The position numbers and the translations under genes were made by a program. The notes under the pieces are model-generated. The model saw nothing but the letters and a program-made list of their open reading frames with translations. It ran no database searches and was not told where the DNA came from. Shown in pieces: positions 8,258 to 16,788 of a stretch of 64,000 nucleotides of DNA. The DNA lies in the NCBI GenBank assembly GCA_964472395.1, contig CAYYMM010000005.1:1-64000 (forward strand), in the 5' to 3' direction. Source of the stretch: CALFER01 sp964472395 (GTDB taxonomy: Bacteria > CSSED10-310 > CALFER01). Position 1 is the first letter of the stretch; the number at the start of each line of letters is the position of its first letter.

Positions 8258-9105
8258 GACGCGGGCGGCGCGGAAGCCGGTTCCGCCGGCGGTTGCACGT
8301 CCAGATTTCCGGGATCGGCCGGTTCGACCAGACGCAATTGGATGTCGTTCCGGAAAACGTCCACACGTCCCAGAAAGCGAAGCGTCGTGCCGATTTTCGA
8401 GATCTGGTCGATACGGGCATCCTCCAGTCGCTTCAGTTCGGAATGAAAAACGGTCAACTGCTGCTGTCCGGACGGATCCTGGATGCGCAGAGTCATGCCT
8501 TTGGCGAACGGTGTGACCTCTATCACTGATCCCTCGAAACGGCCGACCAGGCCGATGTCTTCGCGCGTGATCCGGCCGAGTTCCTTCCGGATGATTTCAT
8601 CGCGGGACAGCATCGTGAGGCGTCGAGGGGACGCGATGAAGGCGGTCAACCCGTAGTTCTCGCTGTAGGAGATGTTCCCGACGGCCGATATGGTGTCTCC
8701 GGGACGGGGAAAGGTGTCCCCGAGCACCTTCCGAAAGACGCTCAGCTTCCCGTGACCCATCAGCACGATCAGTCCGGTTCCGTCATCGAGCGTGATCCGG
8801 AACGAGTTTTTCTTGTCATCGGTCGAGACACTGATCACTTTGCCCTCGAAACGGGCGGTCGCCATGTTGTGTTGGAGGTCGATCTGACCCGCATGCAGCA
8901 GGGGAACTTCCTGAATCCGAAGTCCGATCCACAGAATGATGAGACCGATGATCGATCCCCCGACGGCGATCCAGCGAAACACTTTCAGACTGATTCGATG
9001 CCGGAGAGATGACTGACAATGCGGACAGGTATCGTAAGGTCCTACGAAGCGCCCGCACCCCGGACAGTGGGTCTCATCGATGTTCGGCGTGGGCGCCATG
9101 ATCAT
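8254..9105 (-). CDS. Zinc-ribbon, single-span membrane protein with OB-fold-like repeats
   Basis: An N-terminal zinc ribbon (CPGCGRF...CPHCQ) is followed by one hydrophobic span (VGGSIIGLIILWIGL) and two beta-rich stretches of about 90 residues each (TARFEGKVISVSTDDKKNSF and LVGRFEGSVIEVTPFAKG onwards). These look like tandem OB-fold (tRNA_anti/BOF-like) domains. The tail is Pro/Ala-rich. No enzymatic motif is visible. The start is uncertain: ATGs at 9105 and 9099 both lie inside the end of the upstream gene, and GGA at a suitable distance favours 9105. The stop overlaps the TctA-like start. Inference: an accessory factor for the membrane complex encoded downstream. Confidence 0.65.
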   Translation of the reverse strand: MIMAPTPNIDETHCPGCGRFVGPYDTCPHCQSSLRHRISLKVFRWIAVGGSIIGLIILWIGLRIQEVPLLHAGQIDLQHNMATARFEGKVISVSTDDKKNSFRITLDDGTGLIVLMGHGKLSVFRKVLGDTFPRPGDTISAVGNISYSENYGLTAFIASPRRLTMLSRDEIIRKELGRITREDIGLVGRFEGSVIEVTPFAKGMTLRIQDPSGQQQLTVFHSELKRLEDARIDQISKIGTTLRFLGRVDVFRNDIQLRLVEPADPGNLDVQPPAEPASAPPAS

Positions 9106-10357
9106 GATCACATCCGCAATCCGGTCCATGAACATGCTCGTGCGAGGACTCATCCTCTCCTTCGATCTCACTGTTCATCTTCCGGATGGCTTCCAGGAGT
9201 TTCATCCCGATCATATGAATCGCTTCGTGCCGTGACACGCCGCTGGCAATGTACCGGGCGACCAGCAGACGGGTCCCCTGCGGCGAATCGTCGGCAATGG
9301 CATCTTCGGCCAGAATGTGTGCTTCGATGTGCCGGCTGATTTCCTGATAACTGACCGACTTGTCGATCGGGGGATGCGATGCCACAATCATGAGCGCTTT
9401 GTAGTTCGGATGAAATCGCAGCCACTTCTGAGGATCGGGACGCGTATCCGGATAATACACATCATTCAGTGGAACGGTGATGGTATCGAGTTGTTCGTAG
9501 GGTTCGAGATTGACAGGGTTTTTGGGATCCGTGAACGGGTATTCTTCCCCGGTCAGTTCTTTGAGGCGGAAACGGACACCATGATAGTCCATCGGAGCGT
9601 GCTTGAAGTAGCGTTTGAATAACGCGATCGCTTCTTCCTTCTGATCCATCGCCATCAGAAATGTCGCGTTCATGGCCAGGGCATCGAGATAGTTCATGTT
9701 GTCCTGAGATTCGTTGGTAAGAACGAAATCATCGGAGTCCGGCGGCAACGACATCTCGGCGATCCTTCTCAGCAGTTCGAAGTACTTCATCGCAATCGGG
9801 TACATTTTATGGTCGGCGAACAACGTGCCCATCCTGATATACGGGGTCAGATGGTTAGGATGCATCTCCAGGATACGACTGAACCGCGTGATCATCGCTT
9901 CAGTCTTGGTTGAGTCGGGATTCGTCGATGCGGTTTGCTGTTCCCTGAGCATGTTCTCGTATTCTTCCAGGAACTCCTTGGATACTTCGAGTTGCAGGAG
10001 CAGTTTCGGATATGGTTTATCGCAATGCTGCGGGAAAAACTGTCGGGCAACATCCGGTCCATATGTTTTTACCGGATCCCATTCTCCGTCAGGTTTGACT
10101 TCGAGAGGCGGTATGCCGGCCAGCTGAGGATTCAATTCGGATCCGACCACCACACCCAGCAACTCGGTCGGCTTACCGATCTCGACGGACCGATTGAGTC
10201 CGGTCACACGGATCTCGAGAATTTCGTTTTCGATGTAAAGAAAAGCCTGCTCCAGCGTGAATCGGTACCGGTCGCCGCCTCCAGGTTCCTGGACGATCAG
10301 ATACTCGGGTTGTCGTTCGCGAACGATGGTTTTGATGATGGAATCGATCAATGGCAT
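9074..10357 (-). CDS. DUF1841-like protein with helical repeats and His-rich tail
   Basis: The 427-residue protein has a central TPR-like stretch (HLTPYIRMGTLFADHKMYPI, then MDQKEEAIALFKRYFKHAP). A C-terminal region, HIEAHILAEDAIADDS...GVSRHEAIHMIGMKLLEAI, fits the DUF1841 pattern with conserved histidines. The final ~25 residues are a His/Asp/Cys-rich tail (HEHVHGPDCGCDHDHGAH) likely to bind metal. The ATG at 10355-10357 has a good CAGGAG six bases upstream; an open frame further upstream is not supported. It is the first gene of the minus-strand operon and diverges from pckA across a 199-base gap. The function is unknown. Confidence 0.75.
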   Translation of the reverse strand: MPLIDSIIKTIVRERQPEYLIVQEPGGGDRYRFTLEQAFLYIENEILEIRVTGLNRSVEIGKPTELLGVVVGSELNPQLAGIPPLEVKPDGEWDPVKTYGPDVARQFFPQHCDKPYPKLLLQLEVSKEFLEEYENMLREQQTASTNPDSTKTEAMITRFSRILEMHPNHLTPYIRMGTLFADHKMYPIAMKYFELLRRIAEMSLPPDSDDFVLTNESQDNMNYLDALAMNATFLMAMDQKEEAIALFKRYFKHAPMDYHGVRFRLKELTGEEYPFTDPKNPVNLEPYEQLDTITVPLNDVYYPDTRPDPQKWLRFHPNYKALMIVASHPPIDKSVSYQEISRHIEAHILAEDAIADDSPQGTRLLVARYIASGVSRHEAIHMIGMKLLEAIRKMNSEIEGEDESSHEHVHGPDCGCDHDHGAHAEHR

Positions 10358-10509
10358 GGTGGTTCTCCTGTGGGATTGTGCCGATCGGGCAACAGGCGGG
10401 AAGTATGGCATAAAAGCGATCGGATATCCATCATCATCTTCGCCCGGAGTCAGAGACCCGGGTAAACTCTCTGGTAATTGCTGCAACCACGCGATATGAT
10501 GACAATCTT

Positions 10510-10527
10510 ATTCCCGGCAGCGGGAAT
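10510..10527. promoter_or_regulatory. Perfect 7-bp hairpin in the pckA leader
   Basis: ATTCCCG and CGGGAAT form a perfect inverted repeat around a GCAG loop. It lies 15 bases upstream of the pckA AGGAGG and just after a weak promoter-like pair (TTGCTG at 10478-10483, GACAAT at 10501-10506, 17-base spacer). It could be a leader hairpin or an operator in the divergent intergenic region. No run of T follows, so it is not a classical terminator. Confidence 0.4.
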
Positions 10528-10556
10528 ACGGCTCATATCACAGGAGGTTTTGACAC

Positions 10557-12206
10557 ATGGAAATGCACGAAAGAGTGTTTGGATTATTGAAGGAGCATGA
10601 ATGCGCGAAGGTTGATCCGGAACGTGCGGTCATGATTCAGGAAGCCGTGGAAAACGGTGAAGTCGTCGTCGCCAACAGTGGATGTCTGGCCGTCTGGACA
10701 CCACCGGAATCGACCGGCCGCAGCCCGAAGGATACCGTCATGGTTCGTCGGCCTGAAAGCGAGAAGAACATCGACTGGGATTCCCCGAACTGTCTGCCGA
10801 TCACGCCGGAAACGTTCGACATGCTGTTCGAAGATGTCCTGATGACGTTCGAAGCGAAACCCCGTATCTATGCCTGCAACCGCGTTGTCGGAGCGGATTC
10901 TTCGATCGCGCTGCCTGTCCTGACGGTATCGACCGCATCACTCTCGATTCTGTTCGCAGATAATATGTTTCGACCGGTTCCGGCCGATATCCGATCCAGT
11001 GTTTTCGCCGATCGCGGCTTTACACTGCTGGTTGCTCCTGACGACAAACTCGATTCGGAACGCTATAAAGGCAAACTCCGGATCAATCCGGCAACGGGAA
11101 AAACGACCGACATGGCCATCGCCATGGATTTCGATCGCCGGATCGGAATTGTTTTCGGCTCGGCCTATTGCGGCAGCGTCAAGAAACTGATTTTCACGGT
11201 CATGAATTATTATCTCCCCGGAGAGGGAGTTCTGCCGCTGCACTGCTCCGCAAACGAAGGCCCGTCAGGCGATGTCGCTCTGCTGCTCGGACTGTCCGGC
11301 ACCGGGAAAACCACCCTGTCCGCCGATCCGGAACGCGCGCTGTTAGGCGATGACGAGCATGCGTGGAACGAAAACGGGATCAGCAATTTCGAATACGGAT
11401 GCTATGCGAAACTGATCAATCTGGATCCCCGGAAAGAACCGGAGATTTTCCGTGCCTGTTTCCATGAAGATGATTACTGGAGCCATGGGGTGATCATCGA
11501 AAACGCCATGCTGTATCCGAACGGCGAATTCGATCTCAATGACGAACGCCTCACCCCGAACTCCCGCGGATCATTCCCACTCCGATATCTCTCGAACATC
11601 AAACAATCCTCAAAAGCGGGACAACCGTCGGTCATCCTGTTTCTGACCGCGGATGCCAATGGCGTCATTCCTCCGGTCGCAAAGCTCACGCCCGAACAGG
11701 CAATGCTGTGGTTTCTGATGGGATACACCAGCAAACTGGCCGGAACGGAAACCGGGATCGTCGAGCCCAAGACGACGTTTTCTCGATTCTTCGGCGAACC
11801 ATTCATGCCTCGGAATCCGGATGTTTACGCAGGGATGCTGGGTGAACGGATGAAACGGTACCGGGCACAGGTCTATCTGGTCAATACCGGGTGGAGCGGT
11901 GGACCGTACGGCGTCGGGAAACGGATGGATATCAACCTGACTCGTGCGATCATCCGGGCGATCATGACCGGTGGTCTGAAAGATGTGACGTTCGTTGAAG
12001 ACAAACGCTTTCACATCGAAGTCCCGATGTCGTGTCCCGGAATCGACAATCCCGCGATTCTCAATCCGCAGAATACCTGGACAGACAAGGCGGCGTTCGA
12101 GGATCGTGCCAGCAAACTCGCAAGCGAATTCAGTGCGCATTTCGACAAGGCTTACGGCAGTAAGCAGATCGATCCGGCAATCAAGGCTCAGTGTCCGGGT
12201 AAGTAA
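10557..12206 (+). CDS. pckA: Phosphoenolpyruvate carboxykinase (ATP)
   Basis: PckA converts oxaloacetate and ATP to PEP, CO2 and ADP, the entry step of gluconeogenesis. The P-loop GLSGTGKTTLSAD lies near residue 245, followed by the kinase-2/metal region LLGDDEHAWNENGISNFEYGCYAK. The carboxykinase active-site segment NEGPSGDVALL and the C-terminal NTGWSGGPYGVGKRM are intact. The 549-residue length fits the ATP-dependent family (E. coli PckA has 540). A strong CACAGGAGG precedes the ATG. The upstream gap contains a hairpin that could mediate control. It is a stand-alone central-metabolism gene; the next gene starts immediately after its stop. Confidence 0.96.
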   Translation: MEMHERVFGLLKEHECAKVDPERAVMIQEAVENGEVVVANSGCLAVWTPPESTGRSPKDTVMVRRPESEKNIDWDSPNCLPITPETFDMLFEDVLMTFEAKPRIYACNRVVGADSSIALPVLTVSTASLSILFADNMFRPVPADIRSSVFADRGFTLLVAPDDKLDSERYKGKLRINPATGKTTDMAIAMDFDRRIGIVFGSAYCGSVKKLIFTVMNYYLPGEGVLPLHCSANEGPSGDVALLLGLSGTGKTTLSADPERALLGDDEHAWNENGISNFEYGCYAKLINLDPRKEPEIFRACFHEDDYWSHGVIIENAMLYPNGEFDLNDERLTPNSRGSFPLRYLSNIKQSSKAGQPSVILFLTADANGVIPPVAKLTPEQAMLWFLMGYTSKLAGTETGIVEPKTTFSRFFGEPFMPRNPDVYAGMLGERMKRYRAQVYLVNTGWSGGPYGVGKRMDINLTRAIIRAIMTGGLKDVTFVEDKRFHIEVPMSCPGIDNPAILNPQNTWTDKAAFEDRASKLASEFSAHFDKAYGSKQIDPAIKAQCPGK

Positions 12207-12851
12207 TTGTTGCGGACACTGATCGACGAGTACCGTCGATATCTTCAGAACATTGATCGGGCATTTGCGGCGGCACAGTCGCAAATGCCGGATTGCATTC
12301 CCTGTCGGAAAGGATGCTCCATGTGCTGCTCGGCATTCTTCGCCGTGCGCTGGTGTGATGGTGCACTCATGGCCGAAGGGATTTTATCCGGATCAACGGA
12401 CGAGAAAAACGGTATCATCGATCGGTGTCGCAGTATCGTACAAAATCTCGGTGATGGATGCGGAGTAACCGGACGGTTTCGAATTGAATCCATCGGCTGG
12501 AATCGATTCGAACGGTTCATCGCGGGGACATCACTACGCTGCCCGGTCCTGACCGATGACGGCGCATGCGGCATCCATGCATTCCGCCCCCGGATCTGCC
12601 GACTCGCGGGTACCATCTTCCGGGATCCCGGATCGGGGATCGAACTGGATGATTTCTGCGAGATCGCGATGGAAGCGAGACGTAATCCCAGGTTTACCCC
12701 GCCGGAATTCCCGCTCGACGAATCGCTCCTTCGTGCGATCGAATTCGACGATGCCATGAGACGTAAGGCGGGGGAAGAGATCCCCGCGGGATTCACCATC
12801 CCGGCAGCAGGCATCCTGGAGTATCTGGATACGATTTCAGAGCGGCGTTGA
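12207..12851 (+). CDS. YkgJ-type cysteine-cluster protein (Zn/Fe-chelating)
   Basis: The 214-residue protein carries the cysteine pattern of the CxxCxxxCC family: CIPCRKGCSMCCSAFFAVRWC near residues 31-51, then CPVLTDDGACGIHAFRPRIC and a final DDFCEIAM. The family is predicted to bind zinc or an iron-sulfur cluster; no defined reaction is known. The start is uncertain: the frame opens directly after the pckA stop with TTG codons at 12207 and 12210, and no in-frame ATG precedes the cysteine cluster. GGGTAAG overlapping the pckA stop could serve as a weak ribosome site. Translational coupling to pckA is likely. Confidence 0.78.
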   Translation: MLRTLIDEYRRYLQNIDRAFAAAQSQMPDCIPCRKGCSMCCSAFFAVRWCDGALMAEGILSGSTDEKNGIIDRCRSIVQNLGDGCGVTGRFRIESIGWNRFERFIAGTSLRCPVLTDDGACGIHAFRPRICRLAGTIFRDPGSGIELDDFCEIAMEARRNPRFTPPEFPLDESLLRAIEFDDAMRRKAGEEIPAGFTIPAAGILEYLDTISERR

Positions 12852-12865
12852 AGCGCTCGGGAGCA

Positions 12866-13492
12866 TTATCCGGATTGTGTTTTCCGGGGATAGGGGAGGT
12901 GCGGGAAGTGTTTTGACATGCACTCCGGGCAGATGCTATGCGTGAACATGGCGTCGGAATGCTGGGCGATGTAGGCCTCCACCTGATGCCAGTAATCCGA
13001 GCTGTCCCGGATTCGTTTGCAGTAGGCACAGATCGGGAGAAGTCCCTGGAGTTTCTTGACATGGAGCAGGGCGGTTTCGAGTTCACTGATCCGGGTGGCA
13101 AGTTTGTCTTCCAGATCGATCAGTTTGTGCCCCACTTCGACCCGGGCCTGCAATTCTCCCTGATTGAACGGTTTCGTCACATAATCGTCCGCGCCGGCTT
13201 TGAGGGCTTTCACGAGATCCGCTTTCTCGGTCTTGCCGGTTAAGAACAGAATATAGGCGCGTTTGCGCTGCGTGCCGTTCTCCAGATTCCGGATCATACC
13301 GCACAGATCGATTCCGGAGACCCGTGGCATCATCCAATCCAGAATCACCATCCGGATGTCCGGATCCGATTGAAACAGGTTCCACGCTATTTCGCCATCA
13401 TCGGCTGAAACAACGGAATAGTTCCATCGTTCGAGATGTTTGACCACGAGCATTCTGCTGCCCAGATCATCTTCAACCACGAGTATCCTCAT
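12866..13492 (-). CDS. Response regulator with C-terminal cysteine module
   Basis: Residues 1-120 are a receiver domain: VVEDD, phospho-acceptor Asp52 (VILDWMMP), the Thr/Ser switch (LFLTGKT) and YVTKPF. A short coiled coil (LIDLEDKLATRISELETALLHVKKL) leads into a module of about 50 residues, LPICAYCKRIRDSSDYW...HSICPECM, which carries four cysteines in two CxxC pairs. This module is widespread at the end of receiver proteins and PAS/GAF kinases and probably binds metal; its role is not established. No DNA-binding domain or cognate kinase is next to it. The tail after the module is short and basic (YPRKTQSG). It is convergent with the cysteine-cluster gene, 14 bases apart. Confidence 0.9.
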   Translation of the reverse strand: MRILVVEDDLGSRMLVVKHLERWNYSVVSADDGEIAWNLFQSDPDIRMVILDWMMPRVSGIDLCGMIRNLENGTQRKRAYILFLTGKTEKADLVKALKAGADDYVTKPFNQGELQARVEVGHKLIDLEDKLATRISELETALLHVKKLQGLLPICAYCKRIRDSSDYWHQVEAYIAQHSDAMFTHSICPECMSKHFPHLPYPRKTQSG

Positions 13493-13621
13493 CCATGATC
13501 TCCTACGTGACTCTGTATCATGTCCACAGCATAACCGAAAATTCCGATTGGATCAACTCAATGTGGTGGAAACATACCTGGCCGGTTGATCTGGACTGGG
13601 AGATGAAATATCCTGTTACGT

Positions 13622-15388
13622 ATGCCGATGGATATAATGGTATCCGGAGTTCCTCGTCCGCTATGGGACATGGCTGAAAATATTCTGAATGCCCAGAAAC
13701 TCGCCTTCGCTTGCAGAAGTATCGATGTCATCGGCATGGCTGTCACGATCAATGAACAGGTGGTGCATCCTCCTGTATTCTCAATCATGGCTCTCCCGTT
13801 CATGCTGGTCATTCGCGATCCGGGAACCGCTATTTTCTGCCTGAATGGTGTCCTGTTGTGCATCCTCCTGTTTCTGGTTTTTTCAGCCGCATGGCGACTG
13901 CGTCCGTCATCATGTGATGGATACTCGCATGCGGTTCATATTGCCCCGGCGATCCTGGCAACGGCTTTTGGTGCCGGGAGCATTCTGGCGAGAGTGTTTT
14001 CGGCGATCGCCATGACGGAGTTGGCCGGAGCCGTCTTTGTGCTGGGAAGCGCTGTCTCGGCCATCCAAGCGGATTGTTCATGTAGAAAAAAATGGTACGC
14101 CCTCACCGGTATCTGTATGTCTCTTGCTTTCCTGACTAAATATTCCTATGGGGTTTTCGCCTGTCCTTCGGTGCTTTGGCTGGTGATACGCCATGCGCTG
14201 GCGAACAAAGCACTCGGCAGGATGGCTGCACGGGGATGGTTTCTTCTGCTTCCGATTTTCGTATGCATCATCGGTCGGGTCCTCAATTCATACGACGAAA
14301 CCGCCTTATCCCGATTCGGCGTTTCGGAGCGCGGGGTGTCGAATGTCGTGTATACGCTGATCATCACAACCGGTATCGGCATGGTATATCTTTATGGCCG
14401 TATGAATGGTACATGTCGGGATCGTTTAGGGCCCTGTAAAGCCTTGATTCTGTCATCGGTTGTCCCGGTATGGATCTGGCTCATTCTTCCCTCACCCAAC
14501 CGTATCCTTGGAGTGATCCGCTTCTTCAGGAATCGCACGTCCCTCGATGATCGCCTGGATAGCATCGGGTTCTATCCCCGGGTTGTCGTGCAGGATTATG
14601 ACATACGGCCGTGGATCGGTGTCCTGGTTGTGTCCGGTGTGGTTGCCGCAGCGGGATGGTTGATCATCGGAGCAGTCCGGCGATGCCCGGAAGCGAATGG
14701 CCTGTACTGCTACTCGTTTTTCTGCGGGTTGATCGTTCTTGCCTCGCATCGTTATAAACTTGAACGCAACCTTCTGCCCCTCATGCCACTATTGTGGATC
14801 TGCGCATCATGGGGAATCGTACGAACGCTTCATTTCATTCGTGTCCGTGGAACCGCTCTAACAACACTCGCGTTCCTGATTGCTGTGGTCATATTCATTG
14901 GTCTATCCGGATCAGGATTGGTTCCGGAGCGTCTGAATGCTTACTCGGCGTTGCCGGAATCGGATCGGATCATCGATACGATTGTTCAGAATCTGGATGT
15001 GCGACGGAAGAATCACGTATGGGGTGCAAACAATCATATTTCCCAGCCGGCAATCCTCAGCCGATGTCTGGAGATGGGATATCCGGTTGACGTGATTCAG
15101 TTCGATCCGCGCAAGCCGAAAGGCGAATCATGCGTTGATCGAGTGTTCTCCGATCCGAATGAAGCGGCAAAGAACTTTCGGATTTGGATGGACCAGAACA
15201 TCGGAGCCAGAGTGGTTGTGATCGACATGAGACAGGATTGCCCGATGAGAGATGAAGATTATCTGCGCTGGAACCAATGGAAAGAGGAATACACTCGTAT
15301 GCTCCGACTATCTCCTGAATTCCAGATGACCGCGCAGATGTCATTCTGTCAGGATCGGATCCATCTTTATGTTATGGATCGGTATTGA
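13622..15388 (+). CDS. GT-C-like polytopic membrane protein, possibly lacking its N-terminus
   Basis: The 588-residue protein has about 10 hydrophobic spans. The segment VVHPPVFSIMALPFMLVIRD resembles the HPP(L/V)Y loop that follows the first periplasmic loop in GT39/ArnT-like glycosyltransferases. A C-terminal soluble domain of about 150 residues follows. The usual first membrane span and its acidic DE motif are not visible, and the frame is closed by a stop shortly upstream. The ATG at 13622 has no convincing ribosome site. The neighbouring frame upstream is open for 60 codons (13495-13677), so an old frameshift or a truncated start is possible. Sugar donor and acceptor are unknown. Confidence 0.65.
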   Translation: MPMDIMVSGVPRPLWDMAENILNAQKLAFACRSIDVIGMAVTINEQVVHPPVFSIMALPFMLVIRDPGTAIFCLNGVLLCILLFLVFSAAWRLRPSSCDGYSHAVHIAPAILATAFGAGSILARVFSAIAMTELAGAVFVLGSAVSAIQADCSCRKKWYALTGICMSLAFLTKYSYGVFACPSVLWLVIRHALANKALGRMAARGWFLLLPIFVCIIGRVLNSYDETALSRFGVSERGVSNVVYTLIITTGIGMVYLYGRMNGTCRDRLGPCKALILSSVVPVWIWLILPSPNRILGVIRFFRNRTSLDDRLDSIGFYPRVVVQDYDIRPWIGVLVVSGVVAAAGWLIIGAVRRCPEANGLYCYSFFCGLIVLASHRYKLERNLLPLMPLLWICASWGIVRTLHFIRVRGTALTTLAFLIAVVIFIGLSGSGLVPERLNAYSALPESDRIIDTIVQNLDVRRKNHVWGANNHISQPAILSRCLEMGYPVDVIQFDPRKPKGESCVDRVFSDPNEAAKNFRIWMDQNIGARVVVIDMRQDCPMRDEDYLRWNQWKEEYTRMLRLSPEFQMTAQMSFCQDRIHLYVMDRY

Positions 15389-15402
15389 TCGGTGTTTTTC
15401 TC

Positions 15403-15430
15403 TTGCGATTTTTGCAAACCCGGATAAATT
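15403..15430 (+). promoter_or_regulatory. Candidate promoter for the MEMO-family gene
   Basis: TTGCGA and TAAATT are separated by 16 bases. The -10-like element ends 7 bases before the ATG at 15438 and no Shine-Dalgarno lies in between. If used, transcription would begin at or next to the start codon, giving a leaderless mRNA. Confidence 0.4.
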
Positions 15431-15437
15431 GTAGCGT

Positions 15438-16697
15438 ATGGGAGCAGAAACCGATATTCCTCGAATCCGTCGTGACATCCGGATTCTGCCTGCTCAACCG
15501 GGAAACCAGGCGATCTATATCGTTCAGGATGACCTCGGCTTATGTCCCGGAGATCTCACGTTGATGGAAGACTCGCTGGTGACACTGGCCGTGATCGGGA
15601 CGAAAAAGACGGTCAGGGAGGTTCAGGCGGATCTTATCCGGCTCAGCGGCGGATCGTATATTTCGACGGATGACATCCACGCATTGATACAGAAATTTGA
15701 CGACCTGTTCCTGCTCGAAACCCCAAGATATCATCAGACCAGACGCGCATTGATGCTGGAATACAATTCGCTGCTCACCCGAGAATCCCGGCTGGCTGGA
15801 ACCGTTTACCCGGATCGGCCGGACGAACTGCGAGCATTGCTGGAGACGGTTATCGGGCCTGAGAAACCTGATTCTTCCATTCGGGATCGAACGGTGGCCA
15901 TCGTTGCACCTCATATCGATCTGAACGTAGCAAATCCGACATATGGGCATGCGTATCGCTGTTGGCCGGTAAAGCAACCGCAACGAATCGTGATGTTGGG
16001 AACGGGGCATTCGATGTCCCAGGATTATTTCAGTCTGACATTCAAGGATTATCAGACACCGCTGGGGCCTTTACGTACGGATCGTGATACCGTTGGGATA
16101 CTTAAATCCCGGCTCGGAGGCGGAGTCGCCTACACGGATTTTGCGCATAAAAACGAGCATTCGCTCGAGATGCAATCCATTTTTATCCGGTATCTCATCG
16201 GAGATCGCGATATACCCGTCATTCCGATTCTCTGCGGATCGTTCGCAGAGTTTCTGACCAGCGTGGAACGAGCGGCGGATTTCATTCAGGTTGCCGGTTT
16301 CGTTGCTGCGTTGAAAGAGATCATCCAGACACCAGGTGTCCTCACGGTCGTGGGTGTCGATCTGAGCCATATCGGCCCCAAGTTCGGGCACCGGAAATCG
16401 GCGAGGTCGATGGAACGTGATGCACAGGCACATGACCGCCAGCTGATCGCAACCCTGGTCAAGGCCGATCCGAAGGCCTTCTGGCACGAACTCAGACATT
16501 GCCGGGACCGGTTCAATGTGTGCGGCGCGAGCAGTTTGGCGACATTCCTCGAATGTGCCGGTCCGGTTGAGGGGGAGCTGCTCGAGTATCGCATGGTGCA
16601 CGAAGCGCCAACTGAATCCGCCGTGGGTTGCGCGGCGATGGTGTTCCGAAAAAAGGACGTCGACCCGACAATCGAGGGGCTGACTCAGGTCATCTGA
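15438..16697 (+). CDS. MEMO1-family protein (AmmeMemoRadiSam system B type) with N-terminal winged-helix-like region
   Basis: Residues ~140-400 match the MEMO/LigB-like dioxygenase superfamily: VAPHIDL, LGTGHS, KNEHSLEMQ and VGVDLSH supply the histidines, and CGASSLATFL follows. In bacteria the family is often encoded with an AMMECR1 protein and a radical SAM enzyme; neither is in this window. The first ~110 residues (DLTLMEDSLVTLAVIGTKKT, then REVQADL) look like a small helical/winged domain often fused to this family. The ATG at 15438 has no ribosome site, which fits the leaderless promoter noted just upstream. The reaction is unknown. The gene lies 91 bases before the proteasome-like pair. 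Confidence 0.85.
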   Translation: MGAETDIPRIRRDIRILPAQPGNQAIYIVQDDLGLCPGDLTLMEDSLVTLAVIGTKKTVREVQADLIRLSGGSYISTDDIHALIQKFDDLFLLETPRYHQTRRALMLEYNSLLTRESRLAGTVYPDRPDELRALLETVIGPEKPDSSIRDRTVAIVAPHIDLNVANPTYGHAYRCWPVKQPQRIVMLGTGHSMSQDYFSLTFKDYQTPLGPLRTDRDTVGILKSRLGGGVAYTDFAHKNEHSLEMQSIFIRYLIGDRDIPVIPILCGSFAEFLTSVERAADFIQVAGFVAALKEIIQTPGVLTVVGVDLSHIGPKFGHRKSARSMERDAQAHDRQLIATLVKADPKAFWHELRHCRDRFNVCGASSLATFLECAGPVEGELLEYRMVHEAPTESAVGCAAMVFRKKDVDPTIEGLTQVI

Positions 16698-16713
16698 TCG
16701 CACGTTTTTATTC

Positions 16714-16742
16714 TTGAAATCCATCTGTCCGGTGAATATGGT
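16714..16742 (+). promoter_or_regulatory. Candidate sigma70 promoter of the proteasome-like gene pair
   Basis: TTGAAA (16714-16719) and TATGGT (16737-16742) are separated by exactly 17 bases. A short hairpin (TCCGGC/GCCGGA, 4-base loop) lies at 16753-16768, and a strong AAGGGAGG precedes the ATG at 16789. The pair can therefore be transcribed independently of the MEMO gene. Confidence 0.45.
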
Positions 16743-16788
16743 GTTGCGCGTCTCCGGCAGGAGCCGGACAACGCAAGGGAGGCATTCG

